Source: Paracoccaceae bacterium (GTDB lineage Bacteria > Pseudomonadota > Alphaproteobacteria > Rhodobacterales > Rhodobacteraceae). From it: 64,000 nucleotides of DNA. Below the pieces are notes generated by a model. The model was given only the letters and a program-made list of their open reading frames with translations. It did not search any database and was not told the origin of the DNA. Every line of letters begins with the position of its first letter. Positions within the stretch are counted from its first letter, which is position 1. The stretch lies in contig JAKITO010000014.1 in NCBI GenBank assembly GCA_021648025.1, forward strand, positions 1 through 64,000. The letters are read 5' to 3'. Both the position numbers and the translations under genes were made by a program. This document shows, one piece after another, positions 8,656 to 17,052 of this stretch.

Positions 8656-9614
8656 TGAAACGAACCACGTGGGCTACCATCCTTTTCATGCTGGCTTTGG
8701 CCATCCTGCCACCTGTGTTCATGTGGACTGGCAATGCGTTCTACGTCGATCTGGCCACCCGGCTGGTGATCCTGGCCATTGCTGCTGTCAGCCTGAACCT
8801 GATCCTTGGCTTTGGCGGCATGGTCTCGTTCGGGCACGCCGCCTATATCGGCATCGGCGCTTATGCGGTCGGCATTCCGGTCTATTACGAAACTTACGGT
8901 GGGGCTGATGCCATCGCCTCATACGGCGGCGCCTTCCATATCCTGGTGGCGGTGGGTGTATCCGCCTTATTCGCGCTGCTGACCGGAGCGATTTGCCTGC
9001 GCACCAAAGGTGTCTATTTCATCATGATCACCATGGCGTTTGGGCAGATGATTTATTATCTGTTCATCTCGATTGAGGAATACGGCGCCGATGACGGGCT
9101 GGTGATTGATACCCGCTCGGAACTGCCTCTGGTCAGCCTTGATGACCCGCTTCAGCTGTACGCCATCGCCTATGTTGCCCTGGTGATCGCCATGCTGATG
9201 GTCCGCACCATCGTCAATTCCCGCTTTGGCATGGTCCTGCAAGGCGCGCGGGGCAACAACGAACGGTTGGTGACGCTGGGCTATAACACCTATCTTTATC
9301 GTCTTACCGCCTATGTCATATCCGGTGCAATGTGTGGCTTTGCCGGGGCATTGCTGGGCAATTTCACCACCTTCATATCACCCGACATGATGGGTTGGAG
9401 CCGGTCCGGCGAGTTGATGTTCATGGTCATCCTTGGCGGCAGCGCGACCATGTTGGGGCCGGTTCTGGGGTCGGCCGTGTTCATCCTGATGGAGGAAATC
9501 CTGTCGTCGATCACCATCTACTGGCACCTGCCGTTTGGCCTGATGCTGATGGGTGTGGTGTTGTTTGCCCGTGGTGGTCTGATGGGGTTGATCAAAGGCA
9601 AGGGGGACAAATGA
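8655..9614 (+). CDS. LIV-type ABC permease (LivM-like)
   Basis: 319 residues, second membrane subunit of the importer. About eight to nine hydrophobic helices; conserved LNLILGFGGMVSFGHAA loop near residues 53-69 and the cytoplasmic coupling region GNNERLVTLGYN. The ATG overlaps the preceding TGA by one base, indicating translational coupling with the LivH-like gene. Confidence 0.94.
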   Translation: MKRTTWATILFMLALAILPPVFMWTGNAFYVDLATRLVILAIAAVSLNLILGFGGMVSFGHAAYIGIGAYAVGIPVYYETYGGADAIASYGGAFHILVAVGVSALFALLTGAICLRTKGVYFIMITMAFGQMIYYLFISIEEYGADDGLVIDTRSELPLVSLDDPLQLYAIAYVALVIAMLMVRTIVNSRFGMVLQGARGNNERLVTLGYNTYLYRLTAYVISGAMCGFAGALLGNFTTFISPDMMGWSRSGELMFMVILGGSATMLGPVLGSAVFILMEEILSSITIYWHLPFGLMLMGVVLFARGGLMGLIKGKGDK

Positions 9615-9615
9615 C

Positions 9616-10359
9616 ATGAGCGCCCTTTTGAAGATAAGTAACCTTTGCAAAAGCTTTGGCGGGGTGACGGCCACGGATAATGTCAACCTGGAGGTTGAAC
9701 CAGGCGAGTTACACGCCATCATTGGCCCCAACGGGGCCGGCAAGACCACGCTGATCTCGCAACTGTCCGGGGCCTTGCCACCGGATTCCGGCAAGATCAC
9801 CTTCAAAGGCATGGACATCACCAACCGCCCGGCCCACGCCCGTGCGCGCCTTGGCATTACCCGGTCGTTTCAGATCACTTCGCTGGTGATGGACATGTCG
9901 GTGCTGGATAACGTGGCCCTTGCAGTTCAGGCCCGTCAGGGCCATTCGTTCCGTTTTCTGAAACCCGCCCGCTCGATCCGGGCCTTGCGGGACGAGGCCC
10001 TGGATATGCTGGGCCGGGTCGGTCTTGAGGCCCGAGCAGAGCAACCAACCGTTGCCTTGTCACACGGCGAACACCGGCAGATGGAGATTGCCATTGCACT
10101 GGCCACCGGCGCCGATCTGATGCTTTTGGATGAGCCGATGGCGGGGCTGGGCCCGCAGGAAAGCGTCGCCATGATCGAGTTCCTGAAGGGGCTCAAGGGT
10201 GAACGAACCATCCTGCTGATCGAACACGACATGGATGCGGTGTTTGCCCTGGCCGACCGGATAACCGTGTTGGTCTATGGCCGCATCATTGCCACCGGAA
10301 ACCCGGATGAAATCCGTGGCAATGATGACGTGCGTCATGCCTATTTGGGCGAGGAATAA
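9616..10359 (+). CDS. LIV-type ABC ATPase (LivG-like)
   Basis: 247-residue ATP-binding subunit. Walker A GPNGAGKTT (37-45), a variant signature LSHGEHRQ (the common form is LSxGxQ/E), Walker B LMLLDEPMAGL and the switch His in IEHDM are all present. It begins one base after the permease stop codon. It powers import together with the LivF-like ATPase encoded next. Confidence 0.95.
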   Translation: MSALLKISNLCKSFGGVTATDNVNLEVEPGELHAIIGPNGAGKTTLISQLSGALPPDSGKITFKGMDITNRPAHARARLGITRSFQITSLVMDMSVLDNVALAVQARQGHSFRFLKPARSIRALRDEALDMLGRVGLEARAEQPTVALSHGEHRQMEIAIALATGADLMLLDEPMAGLGPQESVAMIEFLKGLKGERTILLIEHDMDAVFALADRITVLVYGRIIATGNPDEIRGNDDVRHAYLGEE

Positions 10360-10362
10360 GGG

Positions 10363-11064
10363 ATGCTGACGATCAAGAACCTGACGGCGCATTACGGCTC
10401 GTCGCAAGCTTTGTTCGGGGTTGATCTGGACGTCGGCACCGGGCAGGTCGCCACCCTTCTGGGCCGCAATGGCATGGGCAAGACCACCACCATCAGCGCG
10501 ATCATGGGGATCATCGCGGCCAGCAGCGGGTCGGCTGAGTTTGATGGCCAGGAACTGGTGGGTCGTGCGTCGTTCAAGATCGCCAACCTTGGGCTGGGAC
10601 TGGTGCCGGAAGGGCGTCAGATATTCCCCAACCTGTCGACGCGCGAAAACCTGATTGCCACGGCCAGCAATCATTTAGGCGTGGCTGACCCCTGGACAGT
10701 CGACAAGGTCTATGAGCTTTTCCCCGTACTAAAGGGGCGCCATACGGCAATGGGCAACCTGTTGTCGGGCGGTGAACAGCAGATGCTGGCAATTGGCCGA
10801 GCCCTGATGACCAATCCGAAACTGTTGATCCTGGATGAGGCGACCGAAGGATTGGCCCCGTTGGTGCGGCAAAAGATATGGGCGGCGATCAATCAAATCA
10901 AGCAGCAGGATATTTCGATCCTTGTGGTTGACAAAAACCTCAAGGACTTGCTGAAAATCGCCGATGTCAACTATATCATTGAGCGGGGAAAGATCGTCTG
11001 GAACGGCACATCGGACGAATTGCGTGCCGACCGCGAGACATTGCATCGCTACTTGGGTATATAG
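10363..11064 (+). CDS. LIV-type ABC ATPase (LivF-like)
   Basis: 233-residue second ATPase. Walker A GRNGMGKTT (34-42), signature LSGGEQQ, Walker B LLILDEATEGL. The switch segment reads VVDKNL rather than the VEQN usual in LivF, a variant also found in some HAAT paralogues. It starts 3 bp after the LivG-like gene and ends 6 bp before otnK, tying the importer to tetronate catabolism. Confidence 0.95.
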   Translation: MLTIKNLTAHYGSSQALFGVDLDVGTGQVATLLGRNGMGKTTTISAIMGIIAASSGSAEFDGQELVGRASFKIANLGLGLVPEGRQIFPNLSTRENLIATASNHLGVADPWTVDKVYELFPVLKGRHTAMGNLLSGGEQQMLAIGRALMTNPKLLILDEATEGLAPLVRQKIWAAINQIKQQDISILVVDKNLKDLLKIADVNYIIERGKIVWNGTSDELRADRETLHRYLGI

Positions 11065-11070
11065 CCCGAC

Positions 11071-12342
11071 ATGTCCCAAACAATCCTTGGCTGCATCGCC
11101 GATGATTACACCGGCGCCACCGATCTTGCTTCGATGCTGGCGCGCAGCGGTGTGCCGGTATCATTGCGGATGGGGGTTCCGGGAAAGAACGCCGGGGCGG
11201 GTTCTGCCATCGAAGTCATTGCTTTGAAGTGCCGCAATGCACCAGTTGCCGAGGCTGTGGATGAATGCCTGGAAGCTCTTGGATGGTTGCAGGCCGCGGG
11301 TGCCACGCGGTTCTTCTGGAAATATTGCTCGACCTTTGACAGCACCGCGCAGGGCAATATCGGCCCGGTGGCCGAGGCTCTGATGCGGCAGTTGGGTGCG
11401 GGCCAAACCATTTATTGCCCGGCATTTCCAGAGAACGGGCGGTCGGTTTTCATGGGGTATCTGTTTGTCGGGTCCCAGCCTTTGAGTGAAAGCCCGATGA
11501 AGGATCATCCTTTGACCCCGATGCGTGACAGCAACCTGATGCGCCTGCTAAGCCCGCAGATCAAAGGCGAGGTTGGGCTTGCCAATCGTCTGACCGTGGC
11601 GCAAGGGCCAGATGCCCTGCGCGCGCACCTAGGCGAACTGCGCAAGAACGGCGTGGCCCATGTCGTGGTTGACGCCGTATCGGACGATGACCTGAAATCC
11701 ATCGCCGAAGCCTGCCACGACATGTCCCTGATCACCGGCGGCAGCGCCGTCGCAATGGGCCTGCCCGACCTTTACCGCCGCGAGGGGCTTTTGTCAGCGA
11801 AGGCGCAAAGCGCCGGAGTGCCGAAAGTGGCGGCAGGTAATATTGTCCTGTCCGGTAGTTGCTCTGCGATGACACAGCAACAGGTAACTGCATACCTGAA
11901 GGGCGCCGAAGGCTACCGCCTTGACCCGCTGGTGATCGCCCGGCAGGGCCTTGACCATGCCCGCAACTGGCTGCGCCAGCAGCCCCCGGAGGGGGCAAAG
12001 ATCATCTATGCCACGGCTGACCCGGAAACCGTTCGCGCCGCGCAGGCGGCGCTTGGGGCTGACGCCGCAGGCGCGTTGATCGAAAACGCGCTGACAGAAC
12101 TGGCGCAGGATGCCTTAGCCATGGGCATCCGCCGGTTTGTGATCGCCGGAGGCGAGACATCCGGGGCGATCACGCAAGGGCTGGGGGTGAACCGGATGAC
12201 AATCGGGCATGAGATTGCACCGGGGGTGCCTTGGATGTTCAGCCAATCAAGTGGGGAAAACATCGCTCTGGCCCTGAAATCCGGCAACTTTGGCGCCACT
12301 GATTTCTTTGCCAAAGCCCTGAGCAGGTCAGATAACCCATGA
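11071..12342 (+). CDS. otnK: 3-oxo-tetronate kinase
   Basis: 423 residues of the four-carbon acid sugar kinase (DUF1537) family. The N-terminal motif GCIADDYTGATDLA (7-20) and the PAFPENGRSVFMGYLFV segment are diagnostic; the C-terminal nucleotide-binding half carries VIAGGETSGAI. OtnK phosphorylates 3-oxo-tetronate (3-dehydro-threonate/erythronate) at O4 using ATP. It lies in operon with otnC (4-bp ATGA overlap) and otnI, and directly behind the ABC importer. The kinase looks intact. Confidence 0.93.
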   Translation: MSQTILGCIADDYTGATDLASMLARSGVPVSLRMGVPGKNAGAGSAIEVIALKCRNAPVAEAVDECLEALGWLQAAGATRFFWKYCSTFDSTAQGNIGPVAEALMRQLGAGQTIYCPAFPENGRSVFMGYLFVGSQPLSESPMKDHPLTPMRDSNLMRLLSPQIKGEVGLANRLTVAQGPDALRAHLGELRKNGVAHVVVDAVSDDDLKSIAEACHDMSLITGGSAVAMGLPDLYRREGLLSAKAQSAGVPKVAAGNIVLSGSCSAMTQQQVTAYLKGAEGYRLDPLVIARQGLDHARNWLRQQPPEGAKIIYATADPETVRAAQAALGADAAGALIENALTELAQDALAMGIRRFVIAGGETSGAITQGLGVNRMTIGHEIAPGVPWMFSQSSGENIALALKSGNFGATDFFAKALSRSDNP

Positions 12343-12992
12343 GCGAAGAGGCAACCCTGCGAGATCAGATATGCCTTATGGCCAAGTCCCTGTATGATCG
12401 CGGGCTGACTGCGGGTGCCAGCGGCAATATTTCGGCCCGCCTGTCGGACGGGCGCATCATTGTCACCCCCACAGGCAGTTGTTTTGGTCGGCTTGACCCT
12501 GCCCGCCTGTCGCTGTGCGACGCAAATATGACCCTGTTGGAAGGTGACCCGCCAACCAAGGAAACCCCACTTCACCAGGCTTTCTATGAAACCCGCGGGG
12601 CCACCACCGGGGCGGTGGTTCACCTGCATTCCTGCCACTCGGTGGCCCTGTCGGTGCTGCCGGATACTGACCCTGACAACATGCTGCCTGCCCTCACTGC
12701 TTATGGTGTGATGCGTCTGGGAAAGGTCAAACTGCTGCCCTATTTCATGCCCGGAGATGTGGCCATGGGCGACGCCATTCGCGGGCTGGCGGGCAAGCGC
12801 AGCGCGGTTGTTCTGGCCCATCACGGGCCGGTTGTGGCAGGTAAAGACCTTGAAGCGGCGGTTTACGCGGTTGAGGAACTTGAAGAGACGGCAAAACTGG
12901 CACTGATGACAAGGGGGCTTAATCCGACGCTGTTGAACGACGCTCAGATTAACGGGTTGGTGACAAAATTCGGCGTGCAGTGGGATGATTGA
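12339..12992 (+). CDS. otnC: 3-oxo-tetronate 4-phosphate decarboxylase
   Basis: 217 residues of the class II aldolase/adducin family. Zinc ligands are visible in VVHLHSCH (His95, His97) and in LAHHGPVVAG (about His161-162), and the acid/base Glu is probably in KETPLHQ. In the tetronate pathway OtnC decarboxylates 3-oxo-tetronate 4-phosphate to dihydroxyacetone phosphate. The gene overlaps otnK by 4 bp and is followed after 3 bp by otnI. Confidence 0.92.
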   Translation: MSEEATLRDQICLMAKSLYDRGLTAGASGNISARLSDGRIIVTPTGSCFGRLDPARLSLCDANMTLLEGDPPTKETPLHQAFYETRGATTGAVVHLHSCHSVALSVLPDTDPDNMLPALTAYGVMRLGKVKLLPYFMPGDVAMGDAIRGLAGKRSAVVLAHHGPVVAGKDLEAAVYAVEELEETAKLALMTRGLNPTLLNDAQINGLVTKFGVQWDD

Positions 12993-12995
12993 GGA

Positions 12996-13748
12996 ATGAC
13001 TGAATTCTCGGCCAACCTTGGCTTTCTCTGGACCGAGCTTTCCCTGCCGGACGCCATCCGCGCCGCCGCCCGCGCCGGGTTTTGTGCCGTTGAATGCCAT
13101 TGGCCGTATGATACGCCTGCCGCTGATGTTTCTGCTGCGCTGAACAAAACCGGCCTTTCGATGCTGGGGCTTAATACCATTCGCGGCAATGCCGGCGATA
13201 ACGGTCTGGCGGCTTTGACGGGACGACAGGACGAGGCCCGCGCCGCCATTGATCAGGCGCTGGAATACGCCGTGGCGACAGGCGCAAAGGCGGTGCATGT
13301 GATGGCCGGCATTGCGCAGGGTGACGACGCACACGAGACGTTCATCGACAACCTGCGCCATGCTTGCGCCCAGGCCCGCCCGGATGGCATTATGATCCTG
13401 ATCGAGCCGTTGAATGCCTACGACGCACCGGGCTATTTCCTGCAAACCTCGGCCCAGGCGCTGGGTATCATATCGCAGGTAAACGCGCCGGAACTGAAGC
13501 TGATGTTCGATTGTTATCATATCCAGATCATGGAGGGCGATCTGACCCGAAGGTTGCAGAATTGCCTGCCGGTGATCGGTCATATCCAGTTTGCGTCAGT
13601 GCCCGAACGAGGTGATCCCTCGAAGGGTGAAATCAACTATCGCCATATTTTTGCGCAGATTGCCCAAATGGGATACGCTGCACCACTTGGGGCGGAATAC
13701 AAGCCGGATGGGCCGACGGAACCAACCCTTGGTTGGTTGAACTGGTAA
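12996..13748 (+). CDS. otnI: 2-oxo-tetronate isomerase
   Basis: 250-residue TIM barrel of the hydroxypyruvate isomerase (Hyi/OtnI) family. Seen: the opening FSANLGFLWTELSLPDAI, the Glu in ILIEPLNAYDAPGYF, the MFDCYHIQIMEG metal-binding segment and GAEYKPDG near the end. It interconverts 2-oxo- and 3-oxo-tetronate, so it needs a dehydrogenase upstream in the pathway to make 2-oxo-tetronate. That dehydrogenase gene, immediately downstream, is broken. Confidence 0.92.
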   Translation: MTEFSANLGFLWTELSLPDAIRAAARAGFCAVECHWPYDTPAADVSAALNKTGLSMLGLNTIRGNAGDNGLAALTGRQDEARAAIDQALEYAVATGAKAVHVMAGIAQGDDAHETFIDNLRHACAQARPDGIMILIEPLNAYDAPGYFLQTSAQALGIISQVNAPELKLMFDCYHIQIMEGDLTRRLQNCLPVIGHIQFASVPERGDPSKGEINYRHIFAQIAQMGYAAPLGAEYKPDGPTEPTLGWLNW

Positions 13749-13767
13749 ACTGAAGACTGGAATGGAC

Positions 13768-14180
13768 ATGCAGAATGTCGCTGGAAAAGCCGCCGTCATC
13801 GGATTGGTTCCATGGGGCTTGGGTGCATATTGCTGCCGCCTGCGAAGCCATGGCGCTGGCGGCAAAGGTGGGGCTTGATCTTGACGCAGTTTACGAAGTC
13901 ATTTTCGGTTCGGCCGACAATTAATGGATGTTTGAAGACCGGGTTCCGCATATTCTTGAGGGCGACTATACTCCTCTCAGTTTGGTTGAAATATTCGCCA
14001 AGGATCTGGGGATTGTTCAGGACATTGCCCGCGCCAACCATTACCCCGCCCCCCTAAATGCCGCTGGGTTGCAGATGTACCTTGCAGCCGCGGGTGCTGG
14101 GATGGGCAAAGACGACAATGCCTCGTTTGCACGGATTTATGCCCAACTGTCGGGGGCACAATTGTCGGCGACGCACAGTA
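13768..14180 (+). pseudogene. ltnD: L-threonate dehydrogenase remnant (internal deletion, stop)
   Basis: The frame from the ATG at 13768 gives MQNVAGKAAVIGL, the start of a beta-hydroxyacid dehydrogenase Rossmann fold, and then loses the family. From about 13815 a different frame carries the family's C-terminal helical domain: VHIAAACEAMALAAKVGLDLDAVYEV, then an in-frame TAA at 13922, then WMFEDRVPHIL and TPLSLVEIFAKDLGIV to about 14180. Some 150 or more codons of the middle (dinucleotide and catalytic regions) are gone. Position right after otnI and the sequence identify it as the LtnD-type threonate/tetronate 2-dehydrogenase. It cannot make an active enzyme. Confidence 0.85.
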
Positions 14181-14185
14181 GCCGG

Positions 14186-14668
14186 TCAAGCCGGTGGATG
14201 TTTGGCAGGGCCTTCAATCCGTGCCAGATAACAATTGTTGCGGGAAGACCGGACATGGATATAGGAAATTTCCGGGTTGTCGAATATCGTCTTCACCCGG
14301 TCTGCCATTTTGGACGGTTCAACAATTGTTCCGGTGCCGTAAACGATCCTGTCATTGCGGCAGTAACCTTTGATCAGATAGTCGGGCGAGGTGGTCAGCA
14401 CGTCGGGCAAGGCCTGACCGCCGCCACGTTCACAAGGATCGGCGCACAGAAATATCGGCCCGGTTTCGGCGTAAGGGTGCAGATCGGGAAATGGACGATA
14501 GGCCAGTATCAGCATTTCTTCTCCCTTTGGAACCTGGCGCAGGCAATGGCGGCAAGGGTTGCCACCCCCGTCAGATATCGCGCGCTCGGGCGTGGCACCG
14601 TAGGCATCTGGCTGGCCATCCTGAAAGGCCCGTACAATTGGGGTTGGCAGGGCTGTGAACGTCATCAT
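14186..14668 (-). CDS. DUF1203 domain protein
   Basis: 160 residues. The pattern CRHCLRQVPKGEEMLILAYRPF, followed by GPIFLCADPCERG and YCRNDRIVYGTG, fits the DUF1203 family, whose function is not known to me. Several conserved Cys residues suggest metal binding or a structural role. It is convergent with the ltnD remnant and its 3' end abuts the decayed region. The start at 14668 has GGAGAAA just upstream on the minus strand. Confidence 0.85.
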   Translation of the reverse strand: MMTFTALPTPIVRAFQDGQPDAYGATPERAISDGGGNPCRHCLRQVPKGEEMLILAYRPFPDLHPYAETGPIFLCADPCERGGGQALPDVLTTSPDYLIKGYCRNDRIVYGTGTIVEPSKMADRVKTIFDNPEISYIHVRSSRNNCYLARIEGPAKHPPA

Positions 14669-14772
14669 GGGGTTTCTCCTTTGAGGTTTGATCTGCGACT
14701 GGAATGGCGCAAAGGAGATCGCCGTTCGACCCGTTTCATGCTGATTTTTCCGGACTGGGCGGGGTGATGGAA

Positions 14773-15477
14773 TTACCCCTGTCGACGAAATGTCAGGTAA
14801 TGCGGCACCCGCCCTTCGCGCAATGCCTTTTGTTCATAGCGCGTCGACAGCCAGTCATCCCAGGGATCACGCCAATCACATGGTCGCGTCGCCAGCCATT
14901 CGAACCCGGCCTTTGGCACTTCTTCCAGTGCCTGGCGGACATAATCGGGAATATCTGTGGCGATCCTTAGAATCGCGCCGGGTTTCAGAACCCCGGCCAA
15001 GGGGCGCAAATGTTCCTGCGTCACAAACCGGCGGCGATGGTGGCGTTTTTTTGGCCAGGGGTCCGGGTAAAGCAGAAAGGCACGGGCCACGGATGCGGGC
15101 GGCAGCACATCCATCAAATCGCGGGCGTCTCCGGGGTACACGGCCAGGTTATCCACGCGCGCGCGCCGGATTTTACCCAAAAGCATCGCCACCCCGTTGA
15201 TATATGGCTCGGCGCCGATAATGCCGACGTCAGGGTTCGTGGCCGCAAGGTGCACCAGATGTTCACCGCCGCCAAAGCCAATTTCAAGCCAGACGTCACG
15301 CCCGCCAAACAGCGCCCTGAGGTCCAAAGGATTGCGGTACGGGTTTTCGCCCCATCCCACAGCACCCGGCGACAGATCGGCAAGATCTTCGGCCAGGTAG
15401 GTCTTTTGGGACGCCTTCAGGGACTTTCCCTTAAAGCGGCCATAAAAGTTGCGGTGGGGGCGGATGGGTGTGGTCAT
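14773..15477 (-). CDS. trmB: tRNA (guanine-N7-)-methyltransferase
   Basis: 234 residues from the ATG at 15477 (MTTPIRPHRNFYGRFKGK). It methylates G46 in the tRNA variable loop using SAM. Seen: WLEIGFGGGEHL, the SAM-binding glycine loop, and the TrmB hallmark YPDPWPKKRHHRRR; the C-terminal TRYEQKALREGR segment is also typical. The reading frame stays open upstream into the remains of a sterol desaturase gene, giving an apparent 411-residue fusion; the normal TrmB length and start argue against a real fusion. The ribosome-binding site is weak. Confidence 0.95.
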   Translation of the reverse strand: MTTPIRPHRNFYGRFKGKSLKASQKTYLAEDLADLSPGAVGWGENPYRNPLDLRALFGGRDVWLEIGFGGGEHLVHLAATNPDVGIIGAEPYINGVAMLLGKIRRARVDNLAVYPGDARDLMDVLPPASVARAFLLYPDPWPKKRHHRRRFVTQEHLRPLAGVLKPGAILRIATDIPDYVRQALEEVPKAGFEWLATRPCDWRDPWDDWLSTRYEQKALREGRVPHYLTFRRQG

Positions 15478-15540
15478 AGCGCGCGGTGCATAACGTGAGT
15501 GGGCGGTAAGAGCAACCACTTGCACACATGATTCAATCCT

Positions 15541-16156
15541 TCCCGGCTGCCACCCCGGGCGACCAAAGACAAAGCCCAGCGCGTGCCTGAAACTGCCAGA
15601 CCGCCAGACATCCCGGCCTATCTGGGTAAACTCATGCGTATTGATCACCAATGGGTTGCTGGTGCCCAATTGCCGGGTCAGCCCGTACACCACCTTTTCC
15701 TGTTCAGCCTGATAGGCGCCAAACAGCCGGTCCCACAAGATCAGAATGCCGCCGTCATTACGATCAAGATATTTGCGGTTCGACCCGTGATGCACCGCGT
15801 GAATGGCCCACAAAGTACACACCTCATGTTCCCACCTGTGCATCCAGTAATAGGTAAAATCGGCCACCAGGATGGCCAGCGCCCAGGACCACCACGTCAG
15901 GGGGATTGCCAAAGGTGTCAGGCTTTCGGCCCCGAACAGACACAAACACCAACCCATAGATCGTCCATTCCAACAACAGGTTACCGATACCGATGGCGAA
16001 TTTGGCAAGGCTTTCGCGCGCGCCGCTTCGTTGTTTGGTGATCAGATCCCAAGCGGTTTCCGACACGATCAGCACCAGAAGGAATGCGCCGACAAGTTCA
16101 ATCACTTCAAATGTACCACCAAGAGCTTCAAATCTGAGTTCAACCCCATCCATCAT
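15541..16156 (-). pseudogene. Sterol desaturase family, deleted and frameshifted
   Basis: The N-terminus (ELVGAFLLVLIVSETAWDL..., frame starting at 16156) continues in another frame after about 15940: TPLAIPLTWWSW, DFTYYWMHRWEHE, then AIHAVHHGSNRKYLDRN and GGILILWDRLFGAY. Intact members have two separate boxes, an early HAVHHSS and a late HRVHHGSNRKYLDRN, some 65-75 residues apart. Here they are fused at 15781-15801, so the segment between them is lost. With a frameshift as well, the gene is dead. It is divergent from tetR. Confidence 0.82.
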
Positions 16157-16304
16157 TGCGATCCTGTTTCAACTGGTGTCGGCACCAGATTAATCAACCA
16201 CACGGACCACTGGGGATTGCATGGGGCAACATTGCTGCCGCCTTTGGCCGGATGCGCATGTTTTGCATTTTCATGGGTTTCATTTATCTCTAATTTTAAT
16301 ACAA

Positions 16305-16324
16305 GCGAATGAACGTTCGTTCGC
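16305..16324 (+). promoter_or_regulatory. TetR-type palindromic operator
   Basis: A 20-bp near-perfect palindrome, GCGAATGAACGTTCGTTCGC (one mismatched pair), centred on AACGTT, 40 bp upstream of the tetR ATG and between it and the divergent desaturase remnant. GAACGTTC-type palindromes are typical AcrR/TetR operators. It probably serves autoregulation and once controlled the desaturase. Confidence 0.75.
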
Positions 16325-16364
16325 AATATGTCGCCACACGCCATCGCATTGCAAGAGGTCCAAA

Positions 16365-16949
16365 ATGAAAAACCCACCAAAGGCCAAAACCAACCGGGAT
16401 GCGATTGTCGAGGCGGCACTAGCGGGGTTCATCAAAAACGGGTTCCACCAGACTGGTATCCGGGACATTGCCAACCGGGCAGGGGTCAGCCTTGGCAATC
16501 TTTACAATCACTTTTCGGGCAAAGATGCGTTGATCGTGGAAATCGCCCGGATCGAGGCGCAAGATATTGACCACATGCTGGCCGCCCTGCCCAAGACCCA
16601 TTCGCCCATGGACGCCCTTTGCGCCTTGGCCAAGGCCATTCTGCAACAACACAGCATCCCTGAAAACGCGGTCCTGACGGCTGACCTCACCTCTGAGGCC
16701 ATGCGCAACCCGGTTGTTGCTGAGGTTTTTGCCACCAACGGCGCGCGGATTGACGCCGCACTGACCGCGCTGATCCGGGACGGTATCGAACGGGGTGAAA
16801 TGGCGCCACCTGTGCCGGTTGCAGATTGCGTTGCCCTGATCCATGACACGGCCCAATCCTCGGGGGTTAGGGCCGCGTTTGAAGGCAAAAAATCCGTCGG
16901 GGCAGGGATCAAGGCGCTTGACGCTATGATCCGCCGATTGCTGGCTTGA
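16365..16949 (+). CDS. TetR/AcrR family regulator
   Basis: 194 residues from the ATG at 16365 with AAGAGG upstream; the in-frame extension to 16221 crosses the operator and is not coding. The N-terminal HTH is clear: RDAIVEAALAGFIKNGF, then TGIRDIANRAGVSLGNLYNHF. The C-terminal ligand domain begins near residue 60 and is helical; ligand unknown. The palindrome at 16305-16324 is its likely operator. The divergent sterol-desaturase target is now a pseudogene, so the remaining regulon may be the downstream GMC oxidoreductase or unlinked genes. Confidence 0.93.
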   Translation: MKNPPKAKTNRDAIVEAALAGFIKNGFHQTGIRDIANRAGVSLGNLYNHFSGKDALIVEIARIEAQDIDHMLAALPKTHSPMDALCALAKAILQQHSIPENAVLTADLTSEAMRNPVVAEVFATNGARIDAALTALIRDGIERGEMAPPVPVADCVALIHDTAQSSGVRAAFEGKKSVGAGIKALDAMIRRLLA

Positions 16950-17052
16950 GTCGCCGCAAATCACACCCTCCCGCCAAACAGTGCGGCCAAAAGGGCCACA
17001 AACAAAAATCCCATATTGATCTGACGCTTGATTCGATAGAAAGCTACTGGCG

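Noticed and set aside
12006-13583. 525-codon open frame antisense to otnK, otnC and otnI
   Set aside because: The plus-strand proteins are clear families; the antisense frame has the skewed composition of a shadow in GC-rich DNA.
14773-16008. 411-residue fusion of desaturase and TrmB
   Set aside because: TrmB has its normal length from the ATG at 15477, and the upstream part is a pseudogene lacking its own N-terminus and core; the shared frame is accidental.
16221-16364. N-terminal extension of TetR to 16221
   Set aside because: It would run through the operator palindrome, and a ribosome-binding site sits directly before the ATG at 16365.
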